From Clostridiales bacterium (GTDB lineage Bacteria; Bacillota; Clostridia; Tissierellales; GPF-1): DNA of 64,000 nucleotides. Each line of letters starts with the position of its first letter. The first letter of the stretch is position 1. A program made the position numbers and the translations under genes. The DNA is taken from contig JABXKS010000084.1 in NCBI GenBank assembly GCA_013619125.1, positions 62,001-126,000 of the forward strand. Direction: 5' to 3'. The notes under the pieces are model-generated. The model was not told where the DNA came from. It searched no databases and saw only the letters and a program-made list of their open reading frames with translations. Below are positions 35,178-43,209 of this stretch, piece after piece.

Positions 35178-36271
35178 TACGCTTTCACCCTCCCTCTGAT
35201 CATTAGATCATGGCCGACCTGGCGAATATCTGTAAATTCCAAGTTCAAACAATCGGCCAGAACAGGGATTCCAATTCCTTCAACCGCTGTTTTTGCATTC
35301 TTGCCCCCCACGATCTTCGGTGCCATAAACAACACCACTTCCTGCACCAATCCCGCATGTAGCATTGCTGCATTCAAACTGCCGCCACTTTCTAAAAGAA
35401 CGCTGGCAACGCCTCGCCTGCCGAGTTTATCAAACAAGTCCCGCAAGTTTAAATGTCCATCATTTTCTGTTACCGTCAAAATTTCCACTCCCAGTTGAGA
35501 GACCCTCACTTCTTCTCTTATAGTTCTCGCAGCTTTTTCATTCATCACCCATAGCGTTTTGGCTGCCTCGTCCGCCAGGACATGATGGGTTCGAGGCAAC
35601 ACCCCGTTTCTGTCTAGCACCACCCGAATTGGTTGGGAAACCTCCCCTTCCAATCGGGTTGTCAACCGCGGATTATCCGCAAGCGCAGTGCCAGTACCCA
35701 CAAGAACTGCATCCATTTCATGACGCATGCGATGCACTTCTTTTCTCGCATCCACTCCGGTAATCCATTGAGAATCACCAGTTTCGGTTCCCGTCTTTCC
35801 ATCCATGGTCACAGCCGTTTTCATCACACAATAGGGCGTTTGGTGAGTGATGTAATGTATAAAGCTCCGATTCAAATCTTTTGCTTCTTCTTCCATCAAT
35901 CCGACCTCGACTGCAATTCCAGCCTTCCGGATCCGTTGGATTCCCCGACCCGCAATCTTGGGATTCGGGTCTTCCATGGCAACCACTACCCGCGCTAGTT
36001 TGTGACGGATAATCGCATCGGCACAGGGTGGCGTTTTTCCGAAATGAGAACAGGGTTCAAGGTTCACATACAGGGTCGCGCCCTCAGCCCGCTTCCCGGC
36101 AACAGCCAAAGCTGCCGCTTCTGCGTGGAGGCCACCGAACTTGGCATGCCACCCTTCGGCGATCACTTCGCCATTCTTGATAATCACACAACCCACCATC
36201 GGGTTGGGTGATACCCAGCCTGCTCCCTGTTTAGCCAACTCTAATGTGCGTTTCATCCAATGTTGATCCAT
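35177..36271 (-). CDS. ribD: Bifunctional riboflavin deaminase-reductase
   Basis: This 364-residue protein has an N-terminal deaminase with the zinc motifs HAEAAALAVAGKRAEGATLYVNLEPCSHFGKTPPCADAI, and a C-terminal reductase with AVTMDGKTGTETGDSQWI, LVGTGTALADNPRLT and LLESGGSLNAAML. It carries out the second and third steps from GTP. It starts at 36271 behind GTGGGAGGAATACC and is first in the operon, about 150 bases after the riboswitch terminator. Confidence 0.97.
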   Translation of the reverse strand: MDQHWMKRTLELAKQGAGWVSPNPMVGCVIIKNGEVIAEGWHAKFGGLHAEAAALAVAGKRAEGATLYVNLEPCSHFGKTPPCADAIIRHKLARVVVAMEDPNPKIAGRGIQRIRKAGIAVEVGLMEEEAKDLNRSFIHYITHQTPYCVMKTAVTMDGKTGTETGDSQWITGVDARKEVHRMRHEMDAVLVGTGTALADNPRLTTRLEGEVSQPIRVVLDRNGVLPRTHHVLADEAAKTLWVMNEKAARTIREEVRVSQLGVEILTVTENDGHLNLRDLFDKLGRRGVASVLLESGGSLNAAMLHAGLVQEVVLFMAPKIVGGKNAKTAVEGIGIPVLADCLNLEFTDIRQVGHDLMIRGRVKA

Positions 36272-36418
36272 GGTATTCCTCCCACTGAATTCTGCCCTGA
36301 ACCTTGTTCAAGACAGACAATCTTCGTTTTACAGCATGCTAGCAGATTGAACCCTCCGCCTTTTATCAGCAAGTTGAACCTTTGCTGATAGCTGAGCGAA
36401 GATCTATTCATCCGTAAT

Positions 36419-36450
36419 AAAAAAAGCCCTGAAACAAAAGTTTCAGGGCT
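36419..36450 (-). terminator. Riboswitch-controlled terminator ahead of ribD
   Basis: On the minus strand AGCCCTGAAAC and GTTTCAGGGCT form a perfect 11-bp stem over TTTT, followed by seven Ts. It sits about 90 bases downstream of the FMN aptamer and about 150 before ribD, as expected for transcription attenuation. Confidence 0.88.
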
Positions 36451-36539
36451 CTAACAACATACTCTTCGTCAAAGTTTTGACGATTCCACAACTACGAATC
36501 ATTCGATCGAATAGTCGAAAACGAATAACACGGTTGTGT

Positions 36540-36647
36540 TTCTTCTTCCATCCAGACTGTACTGTCGGTTCTGGAATTACACCAGATCAGCTTGCGCTCG
36601 CGGACTATCACCGCCGGTCGGGAATTTCACCCTGCCCTGAAGAATAT
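36540..36647 (-). ncRNA. FMN riboswitch (RFN element)
   Basis: On the minus strand the conserved blocks appear in order: TTCAGGGCAGGGTGAAATTC, CCGACCGGCGGTGAT, AGTCCGCGAGC, then GGTGTAATTCCAGAACCGAC, AGTACAGTCTGGATGG and AAGAAGA closing P1. All family-specific joining bases I can recall are present. FMN binding would favour the downstream terminator and shut off ribD-ribE-ribBA-ribH. Confidence 0.97.
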
Positions 36648-36664
36648 TCAATTGATTTAAATCT

Positions 36665-36694
36665 AGTATATATTGTTTGATATCAAACTGTCAA
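36665..36694 (-). promoter_or_regulatory. Sigma-A promoter of the riboflavin operon
   Basis: On the minus strand TTGACA (36689-36694) and TATACT (36665-36670) are 18 bases apart. The spacer consists largely of the perfect palindrome GTTTGATATCAAAC (36675-36688). The start of transcription would be about 10 bases before the aptamer. Confidence 0.8.
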
Positions 36695-36698
36695 CAAT

Positions 36699-36745
36699 AC
36701 TGTTAAATATTTTCCAATCTCTTTTTTATTGGAATATTTAACAGT
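36699..36745. repeat. Long inverted repeat upstream of the riboflavin promoter
   Basis: ACTGTTAAATATT and its exact complement flank an inner CCAAT/ATTGG pair and a T-rich loop. It lies just upstream of the -35 box. The remainder of the gap up to 36865 shows no gene. Confidence 0.7.
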
Positions 36746-36865
36746 TTAGCTAACAATCCTCAAGATATAATGTAATTGCTGCTTCAAATCCCCTTATGCG
36801 TTTAGAGGGGATTTAACAGCATGGATGGTTTTTCGGAAATAATTTTCATCCCAGCTCTCATCCCT

Positions 36866-36907
36866 CAAAAAAAGAACCCAATCTTCCAGAAAGAAATTTG
36901 GGTTCTT
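36866..36907 (-). terminator. Terminator of the first GNAT gene
   Basis: On the minus strand AAGAACCCAA and TTGGGTTCTT pair across a 16-base loop and are followed by seven Ts. Confidence 0.85.
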
Positions 36908-36917
36908 GCATATTCTC

Positions 36918-37625
36918 TTATTTCAGTTTGAGCCAATGCACCTTCCGTTCCTCTTGAAAACCCAACTTTTTTGCCAATCGAATGGATGACGTGTTCTCCT
37001 CTTCAATATGCACAAAAGGAATCTTCCCTACGTGTTTCACTCGACGAATCATCTCGCAGGTTAAGGCAACGGCATAGCCACGACTGCGATAGTCCGGCAG
37101 TACATGCAAGAATCCAATAGCACCGTCGTCATGGGTCATCACCCAGGCAACCAAATGCCCGTCTTGTCGAATGCCAATGGCAGGTCCCTTTTGAATCATT
37201 TCGCGAATATACAAGGTTGATGTAAAATTCGCATATTTGCCATGACGAAATATCCACTCTGCATCTTCGATGGACAAAGGGGTAATCGGTGCATTGATAA
37301 CTGGAACTTCTTTGGCTTCCGGATAAGAAAACTTGATGCATGAAAGTTTCCAATCCAGGGTACCTTCGGCCTCGACCAGCGGCACCATCCAATCTTCCAA
37401 AATCGCAAAATACTTCTCATTAATCAATTCCCCCAAAAGACTACGAAACTCGTCCTTGGAGTTACTGCTGATGTAATTCCACTCGTGATCGCTCTTCCCG
37501 CGCACGCGGATGGTATCGCCTACCTGATCCACTCGATCTACCGGATAGGATTCAATAAAATTAATGACGTTAATATTCTTTTTTTCGTCTCGTCTCAGTT
37601 TTCGCACCAATTCCTTTTGATTCAT
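36918..37625 (-). CDS. GNAT family acetyltransferase (paralog A)
   Basis: This 235-residue protein starts at 37625 behind AGGAGGGGTCGCC. The C-terminal half is a GNAT domain with HLVAWVMTHDDGAIGFLHVL, then the acetyl-CoA loop YRSRGYAVALT and VHIEEENTSSIRLAKKLGF. The N-terminal half is a second alpha/beta domain, as in GLYAT/FR47-like enzymes. It is divergent from paralog B (37780-38520), which shares the same two-domain build. The substrate is unknown. Confidence 0.85.
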   Translation of the reverse strand: MNQKELVRKLRRDEKKNINVINFIESYPVDRVDQVGDTIRVRGKSDHEWNYISSNSKDEFRSLLGELINEKYFAILEDWMVPLVEAEGTLDWKLSCIKFSYPEAKEVPVINAPITPLSIEDAEWIFRHGKYANFTSTLYIREMIQKGPAIGIRQDGHLVAWVMTHDDGAIGFLHVLPDYRSRGYAVALTCEMIRRVKHVGKIPFVHIEEENTSSIRLAKKLGFQEERKVHWLKLK

Positions 37626-37779
37626 GGCGACCCCTCCTTTTTCTATAGTTTACCATAGATTTCCGTCTTGCCCGCGAGCAAATCCTATCTTATACTGAAA
37701 ACAAAGGCAAACAGATTGGCGTCAACGATTCATCCATGCAATGGTAGGACCGATTAATAAAAAAGGGTACGGTGATTTA

Positions 37780-38520
37780 ATGAAAAACTTCCAGTGTAAC
37801 GCACTCCATCTCAAGAACCTATTTATAAAACATCCTCTTGAAACTCTCTCTATCCAATATATTATAAAAAACAAGTCCAAGCTCCTTTGTTTCACGGACT
37901 CGGCAGAAAACCCAAGGGGCATTCTGATTCAAAGTGGCTACCTGCATTATGCTTTTGCTGAAGACACGTCTTTTATCGATGAAATCATTGCACATTTCCA
38001 AAATCAAGGCGACTACGGTTTTGCAGGGATACCCCGTGAGATTGCATCGGCACTTTGCGAACGCTATGAGGTGGAATGGTCCAACCCTTGCACCGCGTAC
38101 ACCCTAAATGAAGTCGATTATCACCCCGAACATCAAGTACATGCCACACAGCCGCTACGGCTTGAAGATGCTGAACTAGTAGATCGATACTATCCCTATC
38201 GCGGGGACCACACTCTCAAGATGATCCAGGACGATATCAAAAACCGTCCGTCGGCCGGCATCTTTATAGGTGATAAACCCGTGGCCTGGGCGCTCCAGCA
38301 CCCCGACGGCACCATCGGCATGATGCATACCTTGGAAGATCATCGCCACAAAGGATATGCCCGAGACACCACCTTCGGCATGATCAAGGCACTTCTCGAG
38401 CAAGGCGAGGTTCCCATCGTGCAGATTGCCGACACCAACATCGCATCCCAGGTTTTGGCAAAATCATGCGGGTTTGTTCCCTTCAGCACCGCCGACTGGT
38501 TCGGCATCATCGTCAAATAA
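37780..38520 (+). CDS. GNAT family acetyltransferase (paralog B)
   Basis: The start at 37780 follows a weak GGTGAT; an in-frame ATG at 37741 has no ribosome site. The 246-residue protein has GDKPVAWALQHPDGTIGMMHTL, the loop HRHKGYARDTTFGMI and VQIADTNIASQVLAKSCGF, matching paralog A block for block. The N-terminal half is again a GLYAT-like domain. The two genes stand back to back, which suggests duplication by inversion. It is 96 bases upstream of the alcohol dehydrogenase gene on the same strand. Confidence 0.8.
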   Translation: MKNFQCNALHLKNLFIKHPLETLSIQYIIKNKSKLLCFTDSAENPRGILIQSGYLHYAFAEDTSFIDEIIAHFQNQGDYGFAGIPREIASALCERYEVEWSNPCTAYTLNEVDYHPEHQVHATQPLRLEDAELVDRYYPYRGDHTLKMIQDDIKNRPSAGIFIGDKPVAWALQHPDGTIGMMHTLEDHRHKGYARDTTFGMIKALLEQGEVPIVQIADTNIASQVLAKSCGFVPFSTADWFGIIVK

Positions 38521-38616
38521 CAAAATCATCCCATGATCCGCCAAGATTTTGAATCGAGTCCAGACCCTACTTGCGATACGATAAGAGCAGGATATTCGAT
38601 CTGCAAGGAGGATCCT

Positions 38617-39759
38617 ATGAAATTTCAATCGAAAACAGAAATCCACTATGGAAAAAATTCCATTCGCTACTTGGAAGAACTCAACGCAAAACGCGCTTTT
38701 GTTGTTGCCGACCAGCTGATGGTTCAATTAAATATGGTGAAAATGGTCACCGACATTTTAGACGCACGTTCCATACCCTACGAAATTTTTTCGGAGGTGG
38801 AACCCAATCCGTCTCTGGAAACCGTTAAAAAGGGATTGGACTGCATCATCGCAACCAAGCCCGACTTAATGATCGCGGTGGGCGGCGGTTCTGTGATCGA
38901 CGCGGCCAAAGCCATTATGTATTTCTGCATCAAGACCAAGGAACAATTGATTGAACGGGACGCCATTCGAAAACCGTGGTTTATTGCCATTCCCACCACC
39001 AGCGGAACCGGATCGGAAGTCACCGCCTTTTCTGTGGTGACAGACTCTCAGAAACAGGTGAAAATCCCCTTAGTCAGCGATACGATGATCCCGGACGCAG
39101 CCATTCTAGATCCGGAATTCACACGAACGGTACCGCCATTTGTGACGGCGGATACAGGCATGGATGTACTGGCTCATGCTCTGGAAGCCTATGTGTCGAA
39201 GGATGCGACAGACTTTACAGACATCTATGCAAAAAAGGCCGTCAAGGAGGTATTCACCTATCTGGAGCGTACCTTTAAAAACGGAAACGATATGGAAGCG
39301 CGGCAAAAGATGCAGGCGGCTTCCTGCATGGCGGGCATCGGATTCACCAATGCAGGACTGGGTGTCAATCACAGCCTGGCCCACGCCGTCGGTGGATTGT
39401 TCAAGGTTTCCCATGGACGGGCCAACGCTATTTTGTTGCCAACGGTCATCGCCTACAATGCCCGAGTGGGCAATCCCATCCACTCTGTAGCAACAAGATA
39501 TGCGACCCTTGCAAGGGAATTGGGATTCCCGGCATCCACCGATCAGGAAGGCGTACTCAGTCTGATTGCAGCGGTAACGTATCTGAACCAACAATTGGAA
39601 ATTCCAAGCGGGTTTGAAGAATTGGGCATCGATCCAAGTGCTTACAGAGCGCAAATCGATACCATGACGAAAAATGCCATGGCAGACACCTGCACCCCGA
39701 CCAACCCGCGGAAACCGCAACCAGAAGATCTAAAAGCTTTGCTGGTGCAAAGTTTATAA
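38617..39759 (+). CDS. Iron-containing alcohol dehydrogenase
   Basis: The start at 38617 follows AAGGAGGATCCT and gives 380 residues. The NAD-binding half has DLMIAVGGGSVIDAAKAIMYF and IPTTSGTGSEVTAFSV. The iron site is made by the Asp of DTGMD, MDVLAHALEAYVS (His), and GVNHSLAHAVGGLFKVSHGRANAI (two His). Closest in feel to 1,3-propanediol, butanol or 4-hydroxybutyrate dehydrogenases of group III; the substrate cannot be read from the sequence. A link with the dha region 30 kb away is possible but not shown. Confidence 0.92.
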   Translation: MKFQSKTEIHYGKNSIRYLEELNAKRAFVVADQLMVQLNMVKMVTDILDARSIPYEIFSEVEPNPSLETVKKGLDCIIATKPDLMIAVGGGSVIDAAKAIMYFCIKTKEQLIERDAIRKPWFIAIPTTSGTGSEVTAFSVVTDSQKQVKIPLVSDTMIPDAAILDPEFTRTVPPFVTADTGMDVLAHALEAYVSKDATDFTDIYAKKAVKEVFTYLERTFKNGNDMEARQKMQAASCMAGIGFTNAGLGVNHSLAHAVGGLFKVSHGRANAILLPTVIAYNARVGNPIHSVATRYATLARELGFPASTDQEGVLSLIAAVTYLNQQLEIPSGFEELGIDPSAYRAQIDTMTKNAMADTCTPTNPRKPQPEDLKALLVQSL

Positions 39760-39783
39760 CCTTATTAGCCATGAACACCCCAT

Positions 39784-39816
39784 AAAAACAGCCGCCTCGA
39801 TTGAGACGGCTGTTTG
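39784..39816. terminator. Bidirectional terminator
   Basis: AAACAGCCG and CGGCTGTTT pair around a short inner stem, between the convergent dehydrogenase and TauE genes. Confidence 0.85.
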
Positions 39817-39823
39817 CTTTAAA

Positions 39824-40582
39824 TTAAAGAATCGCCATGTTCTTGATGATCGTCAACACCAGACCGAATAGAATCAGAAAAGCGCCTACCAACTTATTGG
39901 ATTGTTCAACGCTTACGCGATTCGCAATGCCCGAGGCAAGGACGGCACCGCCAACACCCGTAAAGACCGCAACAAAGAGCAACAGCCAATCGGTTCCACC
40001 AATCACAATATGTCCCACCGCCCCCGTAAATGCGGTCGCCGTCATAATTAACACAGAGGTGCCAACCGCCGTTTTCACATCATATTGCAAAACACGCGTC
40101 AGAATCATTAACATCATCACTCCGCCGCCAGCGCCAATATAACCGCAAATCGTACCAATCAACGCACCAAATAAAATCGACTTGACGCGCTTGTACTTGA
40201 CCTGATCCGGCACTGATTTCCCATTCTCCTTTTTAAAGAAGAAGCGGAAGCCCAAAAAGATGGCAAACACATTCATCATAGAACCCATTCCAGAGTTATC
40301 AGTTTGCGCTGAAAAATATGAAGCGATCAATGTAAACACCAGCACGGTACCACTCATCAACAAGCCATTTCTAATTTCAATGTTTCCATTCTCATAATAG
40401 GTTTTTGCACTAAATGCACTGGCCAGCACATCACTTGCCAAGGCAATTCCCACCGCCATATATGCATCCATCCCTAAAATAGTCGTTAATACAGGGACCA
40501 TAACCGCAGCCGCGCTTAAACCCACCAGTCCCGTTGCAATTCCTGCAAAGAAAGCCGCAAATCCCGTTATAAGCACACTCAT
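39824..40582 (-). CDS. TauE/SafE family sulfite or organosulfonate exporter
   Basis: This 252-residue protein has about eight helices and the family repeats GFAAFFAGIATGLVGLSAAAVMVPVL and GALIGTICGYIGAGGGVMMLMIL, each with Gly-rich turns. Members export sulfite, sulfonates or similar anions. It overlaps the MarR gene by four bases (ATGA) and is therefore controlled with it; a MarR-regulated exporter fits a detoxification role. The start at 40582 follows GGAGGATATCAAG. Confidence 0.88.
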   Translation of the reverse strand: MSVLITGFAAFFAGIATGLVGLSAAAVMVPVLTTILGMDAYMAVGIALASDVLASAFSAKTYYENGNIEIRNGLLMSGTVLVFTLIASYFSAQTDNSGMGSMMNVFAIFLGFRFFFKKENGKSVPDQVKYKRVKSILFGALIGTICGYIGAGGGVMMLMILTRVLQYDVKTAVGTSVLIMTATAFTGAVGHIVIGGTDWLLLFVAVFTGVGGAVLASGIANRVSVEQSNKLVGAFLILFGLVLTIIKNMAIL

Positions 40583-41019
40583 TTCTTGATATCCTCCGGT
40601 ATATTGCTTTCAAGTTTTTCTAATAAAGCCTGCAATTCCCGAAATTCATCCGCACTTACCCCTTTGAAAATCTCAGCTAATATTGCCCGTTGCCGACCGG
40701 CAAACGTTTCAATCAAACCAGTCTTATCAGCGCAAATAGAAAGTTCATAGTTACGCCTATCGCTCGCGGCTTCTGATCTGATATAACCCTTTTCCTTAAG
40801 CCGTTTGACATTTTGGCTCACATATCCCTTAGAAAATCCGCGAATGATTGTAATCTCCTTCGCCTGCTTCACCTCTGGATTATTATGCAAAAACAGAGTC
40901 AACTTGCCCTCCGAAAGACTCAGTCCTACCTCAGCGGCCGCTTTCTCAAGTTCTTGATTGTAAAATTTAGAAAGATGATTGGCAATCTTCAACCACCTGC
41001 TATCTGTATAATCTTCCAT
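40579..41019 (-). CDS. MarR family regulator
   Basis: This 146-residue protein has the MarR winged HTH: KLTLFLHNNPEVKQAKEITIIRGFSKGYVSQNVKRLKEKGYIRS, followed by the wing EAASDRRNYELSI and a C-terminal dimer helix. It starts at 41019 behind GGGAGGACGAAC. The double palindrome 13 bases upstream of the start is its likely operator. It is the first gene of the MarR-TauE pair. Confidence 0.93.
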   Translation of the reverse strand: MEDYTDSRWLKIANHLSKFYNQELEKAAAEVGLSLSEGKLTLFLHNNPEVKQAKEITIIRGFSKGYVSQNVKRLKEKGYIRSEAASDRRNYELSICADKTGLIETFAGRQRAILAEIFKGVSADEFRELQALLEKLESNIPEDIKK

Positions 41020-41032
41020 GTTCGTCCTCCCG

Positions 41033-41084
41033 AATTAGTTTACCCCTAAACCATACCATTTGACGGTTTAGGGGTAAACTAATT
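41033..41084. promoter_or_regulatory. Paired MarR operators around the marR promoter
   Basis: Two 20-base arms, 41033-41052 and 41065-41084, are exact inverted copies separated by 12 bases. Each arm holds its own palindrome: GTTTACCCCTAAAC (41037-41050) and GTTTAGGGGTAAAC (41066-41079). On the minus strand TTTACC and TATGGT, 17 bases apart, make a plausible promoter with one operator over the -35 box and the other just after the -10 box. Confidence 0.82.
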
Positions 41085-41279
41085 TTCCAATAACTTTTTA
41101 TAAACAATCCATAAACGAATGACCTCATCCAATCAGATTCTCCGCTTCTCAAATAAAGCTTCTCCAACCACTTCGTGCTCATTTTTTCATATTTTAAGCA
41201 CCCAGTGGCGTTCTGTTGAACCTTCATCCTGTGAGGCGTATACTGATGACAAGAAATGATTCCAAGGAGGTTAATATTC

Positions 41280-41726
41280 ATGGGGAGAAAAACAAATATA
41301 ACAAATCTAAGTCTGCGCTTTATCCTGATCACCCTGAGCGTCGTTGGCGTTTTTGCCCTTCTATTCTTTGCAACAACTGGCATAGACAAGTATATGAGTA
41401 TGACTTTTAACGTATTGCCTAGACTCGCATTTAATCTTTCTACAGGGTTTCTAATCGGTCTCTTCTTTTCAAAAGACGTAATCATCAAACACATTCGCCA
41501 TCGAAACGCCAAGAAAATGATTGATTGGAATCATCTTTTTGTTTTCATCGACTTGCTGCTGATCGTCATTCTATTTTTAACTACCTGGGATGTAAGACGT
41601 CTCTTCTTGTTGATTGATCCTACGTTCGATTTCTTTCTGTTTCTTCCCATGTTGCTCGGTTATTTCCTGCCGAGAATCTGGAAAGAAGACTCTGCTCGAA
41701 TTAAAAAAATCGCTCCGACAATCTAG
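41280..41726 (+). CDS. Hypothetical membrane protein
   Basis: The start at 41280 follows AAGGAGGTTAATATTC and gives 148 residues with about four hydrophobic segments, at 13-33, 45-60, 78-98 and 108-126. A basic loop (KHIRHRNAKKM) sits between helices 2 and 3. I do not recognise the family and no catalytic residues stand out. It is monocistronic; the stop lies in the loop of the terminator. The opposite-strand frame at 41000-41512 is its shadow. Confidence 0.6.
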   Translation: MGRKTNITNLSLRFILITLSVVGVFALLFFATTGIDKYMSMTFNVLPRLAFNLSTGFLIGLFFSKDVIIKHIRHRNAKKMIDWNHLFVFIDLLLIVILFLTTWDVRRLFLLIDPTFDFFLFLPMLLGYFLPRIWKEDSARIKKIAPTI

Positions 41727-41739
41727 TCGGAGCGATTTC
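41703..41739. terminator. Bidirectional terminator
   Basis: AAATCGCTCCGAC and GTCGGAGCGATTT form a 13-bp perfect stem between convergent genes. Confidence 0.88.
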
Positions 41740-42416
41740 TATTCATCCATCGTCTTATTGATATTTTCATATCCCGTACGATTTATTATGATTTTTCCCT
41801 TTACAATCTTAATGAGTCCCTCTCTCTTCAAATCATCGACACCACGCTGCACACTTCTCAGGCTGATTCCCAACTCATCTGCAATCTGTTGCCTCGCCTT
41901 CGGAATCCGCAAGTTCTCTTGCTCTGCTTCCACATACTCTTTTAGCAAAAATTTCTTTAAGAGATAAATACTTGGAAAATAGTTTCGCTCCCCAGCCCTC
42001 GAAGAGGCGTCGTGAAGACGCCTTGCCAAAACCTTCAGGAGAATAATGGCTGCATGAGGATCATGCTGAATCCATTCCCAAAAGTCCTCTGTCGTCACAA
42101 GTAAAAAGCGGCATGCAGTCTTGGTTCTCACTGTTGCGGCTGAATTCGTCTCACCGGCCAGTACTTCCTGCTCCCCAATCAATTGAAATCCCTTGGCTTT
42201 CCCAAAGACATAAAGGTATCCTTCTTTGAATTCTGCCAACACATCGCATTCCCCTTCACAGAGAATATAGACATGTTCCATGGGCTCTGACTTATGGAAA
42301 ATATTCACATTAGCTGAAACACGCTTAATATGGCACCGTTCCCTGATTCCATCAGGAATATCCCGAAGCAAATCCTGTAACTCCGCCGACTCCTTTTTGA
42401 TTTCCTCAACCCGCAT
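41739..42416 (-). CDS. Crp/Fnr family transcription regulator
   Basis: The start at 42416 follows GGAGGGGTGG and gives 225 residues. The effector barrel includes VYILCEGECDVLAEFKEGYLYVFGKAKGF and LIGEQEVLAGETNSAATVRTKTACRFL. The HTH is IPKARQQIADELGISLRSVQRGVDDLKREGLI. It lacks the Cys set of oxygen-sensing Fnr. It lies 108 bases before, and on the same strand as, nothing but its own terminator; the nearest upstream gene is the YczE-like gene with a terminator between, so its targets are not clear. Confidence 0.88.
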   Translation of the reverse strand: MRVEEIKKESAELQDLLRDIPDGIRERCHIKRVSANVNIFHKSEPMEHVYILCEGECDVLAEFKEGYLYVFGKAKGFQLIGEQEVLAGETNSAATVRTKTACRFLLVTTEDFWEWIQHDPHAAIILLKVLARRLHDASSRAGERNYFPSIYLLKKFLLKEYVEAEQENLRIPKARQQIADELGISLRSVQRGVDDLKREGLIKIVKGKIIINRTGYENINKTMDE

Positions 42417-42494
42417 AAACCACCCCTCCATTCAAACAATCAAATAAAATCCTTGTATATTTATTGTGGTCGAAGGAAAGTGTTCTGTCAATTA

Positions 42495-42528
42495 AAAACC
42501 CTGCTTCGCTTTCGCGAAACAGGGTTCT
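42495..42528 (-). terminator. Terminator of the YczE-like gene
   Basis: AACCCTG/CAGGGTT and an inner TTCGC/GCGAA stem form a hairpin; on the minus strand a TTTTTAATT tract follows. Confidence 0.8.
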
Positions 42529-42538
42529 CACTCAAATA

Positions 42539-43174
42539 TTATGCACGTACTTGGAGTCTCTTTTTGTTATTGAGCAGATCAAGCGTCATTCCGATGATCC
42601 TCCCTGTTGTCAACGTAACCACAATAGTACCAACATTGATAAGACCCAATCCATTATGTGTGAGTAGGCTGACTGCTACGGCCGCCACAAGAAAGGACAG
42701 GTCTGAATACACCTTCGCTGTCGCAATGCTGGTTTTAAATAATTTTTTGATGGCAAATTGATACTCTTCCACAGGCGAGATGATTCCGCTGAATATCAAC
42801 AGGCTGATGCCCATTCCCGCCAATACGATCATCGAGAGGAATACAGTCAATCGAAGTACAATGGATTGATAAGTGACATCTCCTGCCAGCAACACATAAA
42901 AAAAGTCGATAAAGCTGCCGAACATAAGAGAAACAATCAAAGCGCTCCAATTGAATTTCTTCTTTTTTGAAACAATCATGTTGAACAAAATGAAAATAAA
43001 TCCGGTGGTCCAACTGAATATACCCATGGTCCACCCCGTTGCTTCTGCAAGATTGCCCAACAAGCCATTATAGGCGTTCAATCCAAAATTGGCTTTAATC
43101 GACATCACGATTGAAAATGAGGCTACAATCACGCCCAAAATGGATATGATCCATTGTTTTGTTAATTCTTTCAT
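42539..43174 (-). CDS. YczE/YitT-like membrane protein
   Basis: This 211-residue protein has five hydrophobic segments. It opens with a helix, then SIKANFGLNAYNGLLGNLAEATGWTMG, which is the pattern of the YczE/YyaS/YitT family (a membrane helix, then an amphipathic N-rich turn). A C-terminal helix GTIVVTLTTGRIIGMTLDLL repeats the family's Gly-rich motif. Its function is unknown. It follows deoD by 35 bases and shares its terminator, so it is probably in one transcript with purine salvage and might handle a nucleobase (inference). Confidence 0.75.
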   Translation of the reverse strand: MKELTKQWIISILGVIVASFSIVMSIKANFGLNAYNGLLGNLAEATGWTMGIFSWTTGFIFILFNMIVSKKKKFNWSALIVSLMFGSFIDFFYVLLAGDVTYQSIVLRLTVFLSMIVLAGMGISLLIFSGIISPVEEYQFAIKKLFKTSIATAKVYSDLSFLVAAVAVSLLTHNGLGLINVGTIVVTLTTGRIIGMTLDLLNNKKRLQVRA

Positions 43175-43209
43175 ATTTTATCCTCACTTCATCGAAACAC
43201 CTTCGTTGC

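Noticed and set aside
41000-41512. 170-residue frame on the minus strand upstream of MarR
   Set aside because: It covers the MarR promoter and double operator, and is antisense to a hydrophobic protein with a strong AAGGAGG site.
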